A stretch of 64,000 nucleotides of DNA. It comes from Ignavibacteria bacterium. GTDB taxonomy: Bacteria > Bacteroidota > Ignavibacteria > Kapaibacteriales > UBA961. The position numbers and the translations under genes are program-made. The DNA is taken from NCBI GenBank assembly GCA_947491315.1, contig CANLII010000010.1, positions 1-64,000 of the forward strand. Direction: 5' to 3'. Positions 47,417 through 56,336 of this stretch are shown piece after piece. A model generated the notes under the pieces. The model saw only the letters and a list, made by a program, of their open reading frames with translations, was not told where the DNA came from and did not search any database. Numbering within the stretch: position 1 is the stretch's first letter; each line of letters opens with the position of its first letter.

Positions 47417-48373
47417 TTAATCAAGACTGATTTTTTTTATGAGATTCTTTTTTATAAGGAAGGAATGGATGCGCGACTCAAGTCCTAGAGCCACAAGAGC
47501 GAGTGCTATACCGGCAATCACATCCACCACATAATGATAGCGAAGATATACAGTTGAAAAAATCAAACTACAGCCCATTATCAAAAATACCCAACGCAGT
47601 TTTGACCTAAAACGAAAGGCCAAGATCATATTCATGAGTGTCATCATGGTATGTCCACTCGGCATGCAATTCCTATGCATTTGTAATGCAGGTGCAATGG
47701 CCTTATCACGAAATCCATCACCAGTATCAATGATACTGCGTATAATGTCAGTTACCCAAAGTCCAGGTAAATCACTGAAAACAGAAGAATATTCATGAAC
47801 CGAAAATCTAGGACCGATTGCAGGCATGAAAAAATATGCCAGGTATGAAAGTAGAAAACCAAAAACGATGGTTCTAGTGACTCGTTCAGCTTCTTCATAT
47901 AATCCACGCATATTCAATTCAATTGATTGTGCGAAGGCATGAAAATAGAACAGTACATAAGCAATCTGCAAGAATTCTGTCAATTCTGGGAAGGCAAACT
48001 GTTGTAACCATTCTGTTGGATTCATCCCAAAGATTGCCTTATCTAAAGACACAAGAATGGGGTCATAATCATGAGGATTCAAAACACTGATATACACAAA
48101 AGCTTGCATGAACACCACATAGATGATCGGCAGATGATAATATCTGTGAATATTCAAGAAGATTGTACCGGCTCGATATTTACCTAATGTTGCAATACTG
48201 ATGATGGTGATTGCGATGCATACATTCTGCAAAACCAGGATGCCTATATTTGGAATTTTAGTGATCAACAGCGCTTGTATCACTGTATAGATGACTAGCA
48301 TTCCAAGAAAATACCAATCGGCGCCAAGCAGTATATCTCGTAATTTGAATCGCATGAATGGTTGTGTATTCAT
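47417..48373 (-). CDS. PAP2/inositolphosphotransferase-like membrane phosphatase
   Basis: The 318-residue membrane protein has about six helices. It contains MHRNCMPSGHTMMTLMNM (about residues 239-256, with the PSGH motif) and STVYLRYHYVVDVIAG (about 276-291, with the second His), the PAP2_3-type active site seen in lipid phosphatases and Aur1/Ipt1-like phosphotransferases. These dephosphorylate or transfer phosphoinositol-type lipid head groups. Its start shares an A with the rsmA stop (TGATG), so it is coupled to rsmA. An alternative start at 48406 would overlap rsmA more. The substrate lipid is unknown. Confidence 0.85.
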   Translation of the reverse strand: MNTQPFMRFKLRDILLGADWYFLGMLVIYTVIQALLITKIPNIGILVLQNVCIAITIISIATLGKYRAGTIFLNIHRYYHLPIIYVVFMQAFVYISVLNPHDYDPILVSLDKAIFGMNPTEWLQQFAFPELTEFLQIAYVLFYFHAFAQSIELNMRGLYEEAERVTRTIVFGFLLSYLAYFFMPAIGPRFSVHEYSSVFSDLPGLWVTDIIRSIIDTGDGFRDKAIAPALQMHRNCMPSGHTMMTLMNMILAFRFRSKLRWVFLIMGCSLIFSTVYLRYHYVVDVIAGIALALVALGLESRIHSFLIKKNLIKKISLD

Positions 48374-49233
48374 CAGGGTATAATGTTTTCTGTTTTGGAA
48401 AAACATCTAGCCAAAGCCAAGAATTGCTCAGGTACCAATTCCTCTGCTCTCTTACTCATCAGAGATTGAATTTCAGGAGATAGTTCAGCATGATGATTGG
48501 AGAGAAATTGACTCAGTGCATTTGAGAGAATCTTTCTTCTTTGTCCAAATGCCATACGCACAAGTGGATGCACCAGTTTGTAATCCTGCATGGAGATGAA
48601 CCTTTTCTTAAAATCGAATACAACAACCGCTGAATCAACCGAAGGTCTTGGAATAAAACAACCCGATGGCACTTTGAGTGCTATGCGTGGCTCTGAAACA
48701 AATCGTGCCGCTATACTCAGAATTCCATACTCTTTTGTGCGAGGTTTTGCGCAAATGCGTTCAGCAACTTCTTTTTGCATCATGATGACGGCTCTTTCCA
48801 ATACATCGGATTGCTCGAAGAGGCGGAACAAAATATCTGAAGTGATATAATACGGAATATTACCGACCACTTTCAAAGAAGGAATCTCCAATCCTTGTTC
48901 ATTTCTCATGAAGCGATTGGCATAGTCACGAAGATTGAATTTCAAGAAGTCTCCATGTTCCACGCTGAATTGCTTATTTGAATCAAACAATTCATGCAGA
49001 GTTTCAATAGCTCTTTCATCCAATTCAATGGAATGAACCATTGCCTGAGATTTCAGCAAGAATTCCGTGAGATCACCGCAACCGGGACCAATTTCAAGTA
49101 TTGTATCACCTTTATGTGCATCCATCAACATTGCTATTTGCAATGCTTTCTTTTTATCTGTCAGAAAGTTCTGTCCAAGCGATCTTTTAGCTTGAATCCG
49201 ACCAGACTGAACTTTTTGCTGTTGATTTTTCAT
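48373..49233 (-). CDS. rsmA: 16S rRNA dimethyladenosine transferase
   Basis: RsmA (KsgA) dimethylates two adjacent adenosines near the 3' end of 16S rRNA, a late step in small-subunit assembly. The 286-residue protein has the AdoMet-binding region LGQNFLTD and ILEIGPGCGDLTEFLL (about residues 41-56), and the catalytic motif GNIPYYITSDI (about 123-133). It starts in the last four bases of the HIT gene (ATGA) and is coupled to the downstream PAP2 gene, forming a compact run with the lipase and HIT genes. Confidence 0.97.
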   Translation of the reverse strand: MKNQQQKVQSGRIQAKRSLGQNFLTDKKKALQIAMLMDAHKGDTILEIGPGCGDLTEFLLKSQAMVHSIELDERAIETLHELFDSNKQFSVEHGDFLKFNLRDYANRFMRNEQGLEIPSLKVVGNIPYYITSDILFRLFEQSDVLERAVIMMQKEVAERICAKPRTKEYGILSIAARFVSEPRIALKVPSGCFIPRPSVDSAVVVFDFKKRFISMQDYKLVHPLVRMAFGQRRKILSNALSQFLSNHHAELSPEIQSLMSKRAEELVPEQFLALARCFSKTENIIP

Positions 49234-49769
49234 AATGCAGTGCCGGATTTGATATCATCACCAAGAGTATGTTTCAGTAAGGACTGATATCCGGCTTTCA
49301 ATTCTTGCACGATTTTTTCCATGGATGAAGAAATCACTTTGGCATCGCTGATGGTGGACATAAAATTCGTGTCACCATTCCAGCGTGGCACGATGTGAAC
49401 ATGCAGATGTCCCGGAACGCCCGCTCCACCAGCTTCGCCAAGATTCATTCCGATATTGAATCCATGAGGAGAATACACCGCGAGCAATACATTTTGCAAT
49501 TTGCGAGTCATGAGCATGAGATCGAGATACTCTTCATCGGTCAATAAAAGAGTATCAGGACAATGTCTTTTCGGGGAGAGTAAAATATGTCCGGCATTAT
49601 ATGGATATCGATTCATGATTACGATTGTAAACTCAGATTCTGCTATCACTAGCGGATCATTGGATTCAGTCATAGAGGCAGAACACAAAAAACAATCCTG
49701 ATTCTTTTCATTATCACAAAATGAATCAATATAAGTGGAGCGCCAGGGAGACCATAATTGTTTCATCAT
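49230..49769 (-). CDS. HIT-family nucleotide hydrolase or transferase
   Basis: The 179-residue protein has the HIT motif GHLHVHIVPRW (about residues 121-131, with the catalytic His), preceded by a zinc-like CFLCSA (about 26-31) and NAGHILLSPKRH. These features match the AP4A-hydrolase/HIT group that cleaves dinucleoside polyphosphates or AMP-linked substrates. I prefer the ATG at 49769, which sits five to six bases after a GGAGAGG ribosome site; the next in-frame ATG at 49766 is equally possible and couples more tightly to the lipase stop. The four-base overlap with rsmA is intact. Confidence 0.93.
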   Translation of the reverse strand: MMKQLWSPWRSTYIDSFCDNEKNQDCFLCSASMTESNDPLVIAESEFTIVIMNRYPYNAGHILLSPKRHCPDTLLLTDEEYLDLMLMTRKLQNVLLAVYSPHGFNIGMNLGEAGGAGVPGHLHVHIVPRWNGDTNFMSTISDAKVISSSMEKIVQELKAGYQSLLKHTLGDDIKSGTAL

Positions 49770-51112
49770 AAACCTCTCCAAGATTTTACTGCCGTACATT
49801 GTCTGCCAAATGTATTTTTGATGATGATTGAACATTCAAATGCAGAAGTAATCTCAACTGACTCTAGAATTTCAATTGCACATCGTTTAACAAGTCCTGA
49901 GGAAGTGGAAACAAGTGCAATATCCTTCTGAGAAATCTGCTTAGTGAATAACTTGCCATTTTGCTTGAAGTCAATATGCACGGTACAGCCATCTTTTGGT
50001 AAATAATCAGTGTATTCAAGGATCAATAATAGTTTATCTGAATCAGCATTTCTGAAGAATTCAGCACCTTTGAATTCAGGCTGATCTTCAAGTGATAATT
50101 TTTGAATTTCACTGCTATTTTTTAAATGTTCTTCATGCACGGAAGACAATTTGATTGTTTGTGAAATTCTTTGTCTTCCCGGCTGAGAACGAAACCAAGG
50201 CAATTCATTGATGGTTTGACTGCTCGCACTCACAACTCCGTCTCCGCCTTCAAAGAGTGATTCCACGCCCATTCCAAGCAATCCCATGATGCGTCTGAAT
50301 AATTCTTTAGCTCCCGATTTATTCAATACCGACAATTCTTTCATGATGTCAACATCACCGATCACGCTGATATATTCCACATCGAGTGGATGCTCACGAT
50401 TGCCGGATTGTTCAATAAACCAACCTCCATCTTGAGGCCTACGAAGATCACGAATGGCGGGAGAATCAAAAGGGACATCATCTTCGGCTTTGCGAATCAT
50501 TTCAGAAGCTTGCTCAACGATGGGTTTGAGAAAACTTTCCTTTCCATCCTGCAAAGATGTATTGACAGAGGTTTTCCAATTGTACACCTTGGCAAAAGCC
50601 GAACCTTGATGTGGGGAGCCAATGGTGATGAGTCTTTGAACATGATGATCTTTCACATGCTTCGTAAGATAATGTCTGCCGGTCAATCCACCCATGCTAT
50701 ATCCAATGAGAATCACTTTTTCAGCACCTGTTTTCTCTCTCACAAAGGCAATGCATTGCTCCAATTCTTTGGTCCAACCCTCAACTGAATCAGTAGGATT
50801 ACTGAACTGTACGGTGAAAAAATCCATAGTTGAAGAAGACCCTTTTTGATCAAGATAGATTCCCTTTTTTGAGGGTTTCAAAATACCGGCATGTTTCAAA
50901 CCAAGATCTTTTTCATAGAATTTTATAGCATGTTTATCCCATACACTAGCCTTCTGTCCCAAACCATGTAATAAAACAATAGGATATGGAATTTGAAGCA
51001 ATTTCGAAGGCTTCGCTTCCACATATACAGGAATATATTGCGGAATAGTGAGTTTTGTGCTTGTGCATCCCCAGAGAAAGAGTGTCAGTAATATATAGAT
51101 GATTGACTGCAT
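49766..51112 (-). CDS. Alpha/beta-hydrolase lipoprotein, lipase-like
   Basis: The 448-residue exported protein has a lipobox LFLWGC at about residues 11-16. An alpha/beta-hydrolase domain follows with PIVLLHGLGQ (about 44-53) and the nucleophile elbow IGYSMGG (Ser at about 140). After about residue 310 a second beta-rich domain is seen, ending in a Cys-containing tail. It probably hydrolyses esters or lipids at the outer membrane. The start at ATG 51112 places the lipobox at the right depth; an upstream ATG at 51133 adds seven residues. It is the first gene of the coupled minus-strand run. Confidence 0.8.
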   Translation of the reverse strand: MQSIIYILLTLFLWGCTSTKLTIPQYIPVYVEAKPSKLLQIPYPIVLLHGLGQKASVWDKHAIKFYEKDLGLKHAGILKPSKKGIYLDQKGSSSTMDFFTVQFSNPTDSVEGWTKELEQCIAFVREKTGAEKVILIGYSMGGLTGRHYLTKHVKDHHVQRLITIGSPHQGSAFAKVYNWKTSVNTSLQDGKESFLKPIVEQASEMIRKAEDDVPFDSPAIRDLRRPQDGGWFIEQSGNREHPLDVEYISVIGDVDIMKELSVLNKSGAKELFRRIMGLLGMGVESLFEGGDGVVSASSQTINELPWFRSQPGRQRISQTIKLSSVHEEHLKNSSEIQKLSLEDQPEFKGAEFFRNADSDKLLLILEYTDYLPKDGCTVHIDFKQNGKLFTKQISQKDIALVSTSSGLVKRCAIEILESVEITSAFECSIIIKNTFGRQCTAVKSWRGL

Positions 51113-51203
51113 TGATGGAAATTCCTCAATCAAAATGAATTCAATTGTACAAATTTACCATTTCACCATGATACATTGAGTATCATGAGAATTCATCTTT
51201 CTG

Positions 51204-51845
51204 ATGTATATTCGTAGAAGTGAATTTCAACATATGATTTTGGAAGAGGGTACATTCAGTAAGCAAACCACATATAGCATATTCAAAGGCAAAGATCCTC
51301 ATGATGATGATCAAGCAGACATGCAGAAATATTCACCGTCTTTGGCAAATCGCGTTCTTGTACTCAATCAAAGTTATGAGCCCATAAGCGTTTGCAGTGC
51401 CAAAAAGGCATTTCTGCTGATTTTTCTGCTTAAGGCAGATCTTGTGGCTGAAAGAGAAGACAGAGTCTTGCGTTCTGTCAATGCGACCTATCCATATCCA
51501 AGCGTCATACGCCTCTCTTCTTATATCCGCGTACGATTCAAGAATGTTGAATTATCCAGAAGGAATATACTTCGCAGGGATAATAATCAATGTCAATATT
51601 GCGGGAAAATAACAACTCCTCTCACATTGGATCATATTATTCCTCGTTCTCGCGGTGGTATGGATACTTGGGATAATCTCGTTACAGCCTGTATTCGATG
51701 CAATAATCGAAAAGGGAATCAAACTCCCGAAGAAGCAGGCATAAAACTTGCAAAGCAACCTCGCAAACCACATCATGTCATTTTTCTCAAAAATTTCATG
51801 GGCAAGGTTGATGAGGCATGGAAACCGTATCTTTTCCTCGATTGA
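51204..51845 (+). CDS. HNH endonuclease
   Basis: The 213-residue protein has an HNH nuclease domain in its C-terminal half (about 128-175). CQYCGK and CIRCNN supply the zinc-binding Cys pairs, and TLDHIIPRSRGG and WDNLVTAC give the catalytic His and Asn. The first 45 residues precede the family's usual start around ANRVLVLNQSYEPISVC; a start at 51234 is also possible. This small HNH family is common in Bacteroidota and Cyanobacteria and has no agreed physiological substrate. No restriction or phage genes flank it; the LptF/G permease follows. Confidence 0.88.
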   Translation: MYIRRSEFQHMILEEGTFSKQTTYSIFKGKDPHDDDQADMQKYSPSLANRVLVLNQSYEPISVCSAKKAFLLIFLLKADLVAEREDRVLRSVNATYPYPSVIRLSSYIRVRFKNVELSRRNILRRDNNQCQYCGKITTPLTLDHIIPRSRGGMDTWDNLVTACIRCNNRKGNQTPEEAGIKLAKQPRKPHHVIFLKNFMGKVDEAWKPYLFLD

Positions 51846-51865
51846 TTCCTGTTAATACCTGAAAC

Positions 51866-53227
51866 ATGCTAATTTCTCTCTATGTTTTGAGACTCCATTT
51901 CGGTCCTTTTCTTTTTGGGACTTTGACCGTTATGTTTCTTTTTCTGCTTCAATTCTTGATGAATAATCTTGACAAATTGATCGGAAAAGGACTCGATAAT
52001 GCCATTATCTTGCAAGTGATCATGCTGAGTTTATCTTGGATGATCGTCCTTGCCATTCCAATGGGCGTGCTTTTCTCCACTTTGATGGCCTTTGGAAGCA
52101 TGTCCGGCGCACATGAAACCACTATCATCAAATCAGGTGGACGAAGTTTATATCGCATGATGTTTCCACTCATCATTATCGGAGCGGGATTATTCTATGG
52201 GGTTTACTGGTTCAATGACACCATACTTCCCGAATCGAATCATCGTTTTAAGATATTGATGCAGGACATACAAAGAAAGAAGCCGACTTTTGCGATTGAA
52301 TCAGGTCGATTTGTTTCTCAATTGGAAGGATATACCATCCTCTCAAGAAAAGTGGATACGCTCAGTGGCGAATTATATGGGGTGACGATTTATGACAATG
52401 GCTATACAAATAGAACGAATGTATTGTCTGCCGATACCGGATCCATCAAATTTTCATCTGATTATTCCAGAGTGATTGTTACGCTTCGCAATGGTGAAGT
52501 GCATCAATTACAAAAGCAAAAGCGTACTGATTTTCGCATGATGCGATTTTCTAAGCATGTGATTTCCATTGCTGCCCGTGATTTCCTCTTTCAGAAGTCT
52601 GATGTGAATCCCGGTTCTAGAGGCGATCGTGAGATGTCGATTGCAGATATGCGATCTATCGTTCAAGAAACAGATATTTCTCTGAATGTCACTCAAAAGA
52701 GAATAGACACTTTATTGAATGAGCATTATGGTGAAGTGGTTCAAGCGAGATTGCCGGGTGATTCCGCTAATGTGACCATCACACCGCTTCGTGAGAGAGT
52801 ATTGACAGAACAAGAAATCCACAAGCGAGTGCTCAATAGATTATCGGTATTGCGTTCACCATTGGAATCTGATTTGTTTCAGGCAAATGAACAGCAAAAG
52901 AAGAAAAAGGCATATTTGGTGGAGATTTATAAAAAATACTCGATACCTGCCGCTTGTCTTGTTTTTTTATTCATCGGATGTCCACTCGGAGTACTCAGCA
53001 AGCGTGGTAATTTCGGGATTAGCGCTGCGATCAGTCTTCTCATTTATGTGGTCTTTTGGGCTTGTCTGATTGGCGGAGAAAAATTAGCTGACAGAGATTT
53101 GATTTCAGCCGAGATAGGCGGATGGTTCGGCATTTATGTTACTGGAGCCATAGGACTGGCATTGACATTCATCATGAACAATGAATTATCTGTCAAGGAT
53201 CTTTGGCAGAAAATAAGAAGGACTTGA
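51866..53227 (+). CDS. LptF/LptG-family permease (lipopolysaccharide export)
   Basis: The 453-residue inner-membrane protein has six helices. Helix 1 and its cap FLFLLQFLMNNLDKLIGKGL (about residues 24-43) are typical of the YjgP/YjgQ family. Two more helices follow (about 47-70 and 98-118), then a large periplasmic beta-jellyroll part (about 120-340), and three final helices (about 360-445). LptF and LptG pair with the ATPase LptB to lift lipopolysaccharide to the outer membrane. Only one such gene is here, so I do not choose between F and G. It starts 20 bases after the HNH gene and stops two bases before the convergent recJ. Confidence 0.92.
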   Translation: MLISLYVLRLHFGPFLFGTLTVMFLFLLQFLMNNLDKLIGKGLDNAIILQVIMLSLSWMIVLAIPMGVLFSTLMAFGSMSGAHETTIIKSGGRSLYRMMFPLIIIGAGLFYGVYWFNDTILPESNHRFKILMQDIQRKKPTFAIESGRFVSQLEGYTILSRKVDTLSGELYGVTIYDNGYTNRTNVLSADTGSIKFSSDYSRVIVTLRNGEVHQLQKQKRTDFRMMRFSKHVISIAARDFLFQKSDVNPGSRGDREMSIADMRSIVQETDISLNVTQKRIDTLLNEHYGEVVQARLPGDSANVTITPLRERVLTEQEIHKRVLNRLSVLRSPLESDLFQANEQQKKKKAYLVEIYKKYSIPAACLVFLFIGCPLGVLSKRGNFGISAAISLLIYVVFWACLIGGEKLADRDLISAEIGGWFGIYVTGAIGLALTFIMNNELSVKDLWQKIRRT

Positions 53228-53229
53228 TT

Positions 53230-54930
53230 CTATTCTTCGGGTCGGATGTCTTTTATGGACAATTGGGGTGCATTCGATCCATTATGCGTATTCTCTTCCA
53301 AATTGAAGCAAATGGAAAATGGCTTACCATTCGTGCAATATTTAATTTTATGAGCAAGATTGAATCCGATTGCATCAATGACAAAATTGGATTGCACAGT
53401 GCGTAATTTTATATGATTCCCGCCGATGATTTTCACGCCATTTGCCGAACGAACATTTTTTGCATAAAACATTGGTTTGGAATTCGCATATCCAAATGGG
53501 GCAAATCTTCGCAATACTTCCAAGAATCTCGGTGAAAGCTCACTGAGTTGCAATTCGGAATCAACGACAATCTCAGGAACAAGCATTGCAGGAGTGATCT
53601 CACGATGAGCGATTTCATCGATGGATTCGCGCAATTGAAGAATGTCTTTCTCGAGTAATGTCACACCCGCGGCATGTTTATGTCCACCAAATTCTAAAAG
53701 CAAATGCTCACATTCTTTCAAAGCACTGTGAATATCGAAATTACGAATGCTTCTTGCTGAACCTTTCGCATGTTTATCCAATGAGGTAAGCAGAATCGAT
53801 GGAAGATGAAAGCGTTCCACAAGGCGTGATGCCACGATTCCTATGACACCGGCATGCCAGCCCGGTTTATACACGACGAGTGATCTACGCTCTTTCTCTT
53901 TCATTAGTCTTTCAGCTTCTTTACTGGCTTGGTCGAATGTGAATTCATCGAGTTGACGGCGACGACGATTATCGCTTTCAAGAACTTGTGCAATTGAAAA
54001 TGCAGTGTATTCATCATCTGCAATCATCATGTCCACAGCTCTTCTGGCATCACCCAATCTTCCTGCTGCATTTATTCTCGGAGCAATTCCAAAGATGATA
54101 TTTGAAGTTGTCAAACTTCCAGGACGCATGTCAGCGCAATCAAGCAAACCTTGAAAACCTGGTCTTGTATTATTATTCAATCGTTCAAGTCCATAATGGA
54201 CAAGGATGCGATTTTCACCACTCAATGCCACAATGTCTGCGGCTGAAGAAATAGCAACAAAATCCAGATAAGAAAATGGCAAATCGGGTTTATTGAGTGC
54301 GAAACAAACTCCCTGCACCAATTTGAATGCTACACCACAGGCGGATAAATGCTTGAAAGGATATGTACACTCAGGTTTGAGAGGATCAAGAATCGCATAA
54401 GCATCAGGCAATACTTCCGCAGGTTCATGATGATCACAGATGATGGTGTCTATTCCAAGGGATGTTGCATATTCGACGGGTTCGACGGAAGTAATTCCAC
54501 AATCTACAGCGATGATAAGAGTAGCCCCTGCTTCTCTGGCTTTTTGAATGCTTTGATGTGATAAACCATATCCTACCCCTTGTCTGTTTGGAACAAAATA
54601 GTGTACTTCTCCCCCTATCTCTCTCAAAAAGAGGAGCATCATTGCTGTACTTGCGGTTCCATCAACATCGTAATCGCCATGTATCCAAATGGTTTCCCCA
54701 TTTGCAATGGCTTTGCATACACGCTCCGTAGCCCTGTCCATACCATCCATCAAAAAAGGATTATGGATTTCTTCAAGTACAGGAGTGAGAAATCGTTCTG
54801 CTTCAATGTGATCGACAAGTCCTCTTGTCGTTAAGACCTTAGCGAGACTTATCGGTACATTGAGCGTATCAGCGAGTGTTTTAGCGGAACCATCATCAGC
54901 ATGTTCTCTGATATTCCAGCGATATTCCAA
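53230..54930 (-). CDS. recJ: Single-stranded-DNA exonuclease RecJ
   Basis: RecJ degrades single-stranded DNA 5' to 3' in recombination, base-excision and mismatch repair. It has the DHH family motifs: IHGDYDVDGTASTAMM (DxDG), DCGIT, ICDHHEP (DHH), NAAGRLGDAR, and the DHHA1 motif FGGHKHAAG. I start at a TTG at 54930 giving 566 residues, the usual length. The frame continues upstream to an ATG at 55104, but those residues are hydrophobic and unlike RecJ and overlap rsgA. A run of eight T (minus strand) sits just before this TTG, and the ribosome site is poor, so the start is not secure. Confidence 0.93.
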   Translation of the reverse strand: MEYRWNIREHADDGSAKTLADTLNVPISLAKVLTTRGLVDHIEAERFLTPVLEEIHNPFLMDGMDRATERVCKAIANGETIWIHGDYDVDGTASTAMMLLFLREIGGEVHYFVPNRQGVGYGLSHQSIQKAREAGATLIIAVDCGITSVEPVEYATSLGIDTIICDHHEPAEVLPDAYAILDPLKPECTYPFKHLSACGVAFKLVQGVCFALNKPDLPFSYLDFVAISSAADIVALSGENRILVHYGLERLNNNTRPGFQGLLDCADMRPGSLTTSNIIFGIAPRINAAGRLGDARRAVDMMIADDEYTAFSIAQVLESDNRRRRQLDEFTFDQASKEAERLMKEKERRSLVVYKPGWHAGVIGIVASRLVERFHLPSILLTSLDKHAKGSARSIRNFDIHSALKECEHLLLEFGGHKHAAGVTLLEKDILQLRESIDEIAHREITPAMLVPEIVVDSELQLSELSPRFLEVLRRFAPFGYANSKPMFYAKNVRSANGVKIIGGNHIKLRTVQSNFVIDAIGFNLAHKIKYCTNGKPFSICFNLEENTHNGSNAPQLSIKDIRPEE

Positions 54931-55056
54931 AAAAAAGTAACTATTGTTTAGAAAAACTGAGGCTAAAATACATAAATTCCCCAATGTTGCAAGAAATATT
55001 GTGTAATTAAATTGACAGATATGTGTAAACAACCTGACACTTTCCAGAACTATTAG

Positions 55057-56151
55057 ATGAAGAAAAAAAGAGTCGATACCGGAAAGAAGGCGAAAATCAA
55101 GCAAAGAAAGTCATATTCTCAGGAAGATACATGGCTTGAGGAATTTGATGTGCGTTCTGCAACCGGAACTGTACACTCAAAAAAAGAAGAGACACGCACC
55201 ATGATAAAATTGGGCGAGGCACCGAAGGACATGAATATACAGTTTGGCCGAGTGATGGCGGTTGGTGGCAGAACTTGGTATGTGCAGTCTGATGAAGAAG
55301 TTATAGAATGTATGCCTGCAGGAACCGTATATGCATTGCATGAGGATACTTCGCTTTTGGCAGTTGGCGATATGGTTGGTTTTGAGCGCATTGATGATGG
55401 TACGGGTATAGTAAAAGGAAATATTATCCAAGTTGAGAAGCGTTTTTCACATTTATCAAGAAAAGGCATTGGGAAATATGCAGGTGAGCAAGTGATCATT
55501 AGTAATGTGGATGGTATTTTGATTGTGATGTCTGCAGCTGATCCATTTTACAATAAGCGCTTATTGGACAGATATCTGATTGCGGCAGAGCTTGGAAAAC
55601 TCACCCCTTCGATTTGCATTAATAAAATTGAATTGATGGATAAAGATGTAATTGTAGAAGATTTGGCAGTGTATTCTGATACTTTGAACATACCGGTTTA
55701 CTTCACCAGTGTTGCTGAAGAACTCGGTATACATGAATTGGAAATGGGATTAAAGGATCATTCGACGGTTTTATCTGGTCCATCAGGAGTTGGAAAATCA
55801 TCTCTTATCAATGCAATTTCCGGTGAACAATTGCAAAGAACAGGCGAGGTGAGTGAGCGCACTTGGAAAGGCAAGCATATTACTTCATCAGCTCGCATAT
55901 TTGCATTGCCCGCAGGTGGATTTCTTGCAGATACACCAGGGCTACGCGAATTGGGTTTATGGGATATTCATCCTGATGACACTGCATTTTACTTTCATGA
56001 TTTCGATCCATTTTTTCCGAAGTGCAAATTCACTTCCTGCACGCATAGGCATGAACCGGATTGTGCCGTAAAAAAAGCTGTTGAAGAAGAATTGATCGAT
56101 CCGGAACGCTATGTCAGTTTTTTGCAGATCGTTGAGAGCTTGGAAGAATAG
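55057..56151 (+). CDS. rsgA: Ribosome small-subunit GTPase RsgA
   Basis: RsgA is a circularly permuted GTPase that helps the last steps of 30S ribosome assembly. The 364-residue protein starts with a Lys-rich tail, then an OB fold (about 65-140). The permuted GTPase follows, with G4 NKIE (about 188-191, where NKxD is usual), G1 GPSGVGKSS at residues 241-249 and G3 DTPG (about 291). A C-terminal zinc site (CKFTSCTHRHEPDC, about 325-338) completes the protein. The ATG at 55057 gives the expected order. It is divergent from recJ, and the tRNA-Ser follows 35 bases downstream. Confidence 0.96.
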   Translation: MKKKRVDTGKKAKIKQRKSYSQEDTWLEEFDVRSATGTVHSKKEETRTMIKLGEAPKDMNIQFGRVMAVGGRTWYVQSDEEVIECMPAGTVYALHEDTSLLAVGDMVGFERIDDGTGIVKGNIIQVEKRFSHLSRKGIGKYAGEQVIISNVDGILIVMSAADPFYNKRLLDRYLIAAELGKLTPSICINKIELMDKDVIVEDLAVYSDTLNIPVYFTSVAEELGIHELEMGLKDHSTVLSGPSGVGKSSLINAISGEQLQRTGEVSERTWKGKHITSSARIFALPAGGFLADTPGLRELGLWDIHPDDTAFYFHDFDPFFPKCKFTSCTHRHEPDCAVKKAVEEELIDPERYVSFLQIVESLEE

Positions 56152-56186
56152 TCCTCTCATTTTTGTAGTTTTACAATCCAAACCAC

Positions 56187-56273
56187 GGAGAAGTGCGAGA
56201 GTGGTTGAATCGGACGGTCTCGAAAACCGTTATAGGAGTAATCCTATCGAGGGTTCGAATCCCTCCTTCTCCG
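56187..56273 (+). tRNA. tRNA-Ser (anticodon CGA)
   Basis: The acceptor arm GGAGAAG (56187-56193) pairs with CTTCTCC (56266-56272), and G56273 is the discriminator base. The anticodon stem-loop reads ACGGT-CTCGAAA-ACCGT with anticodon CGA, decoding UCG serine codons. The long variable arm (TAGGAGTAATCCTA) is typical of serine tRNAs, and the GGGTTCGAATCCC T-arm is intact. CCA is not encoded. Confidence 0.96.
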
Positions 56274-56301
56274 CAACCCAGGTAGAGACTGGAAACTTTT
56301 G

Positions 56302-56336
56302 ACCGATGATTACAATGTGTAGTCATCGGTTTTTTT
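56302..56336 (+). terminator. Rho-independent terminator after the tRNA-Ser
   Basis: ACCGATGATTACA and TGTAGTCATCGGT pair over 13 positions (one G-U pair) with a three-base loop, followed by seven T. It ends the rsgA/tRNA-Ser unit. Confidence 0.93.

Noticed and set aside
53203..53406. 67-residue frame at the end of the LptF/G gene
   Set aside because: Overlaps the ends of both LptF/G and recJ in a different frame and has no features.
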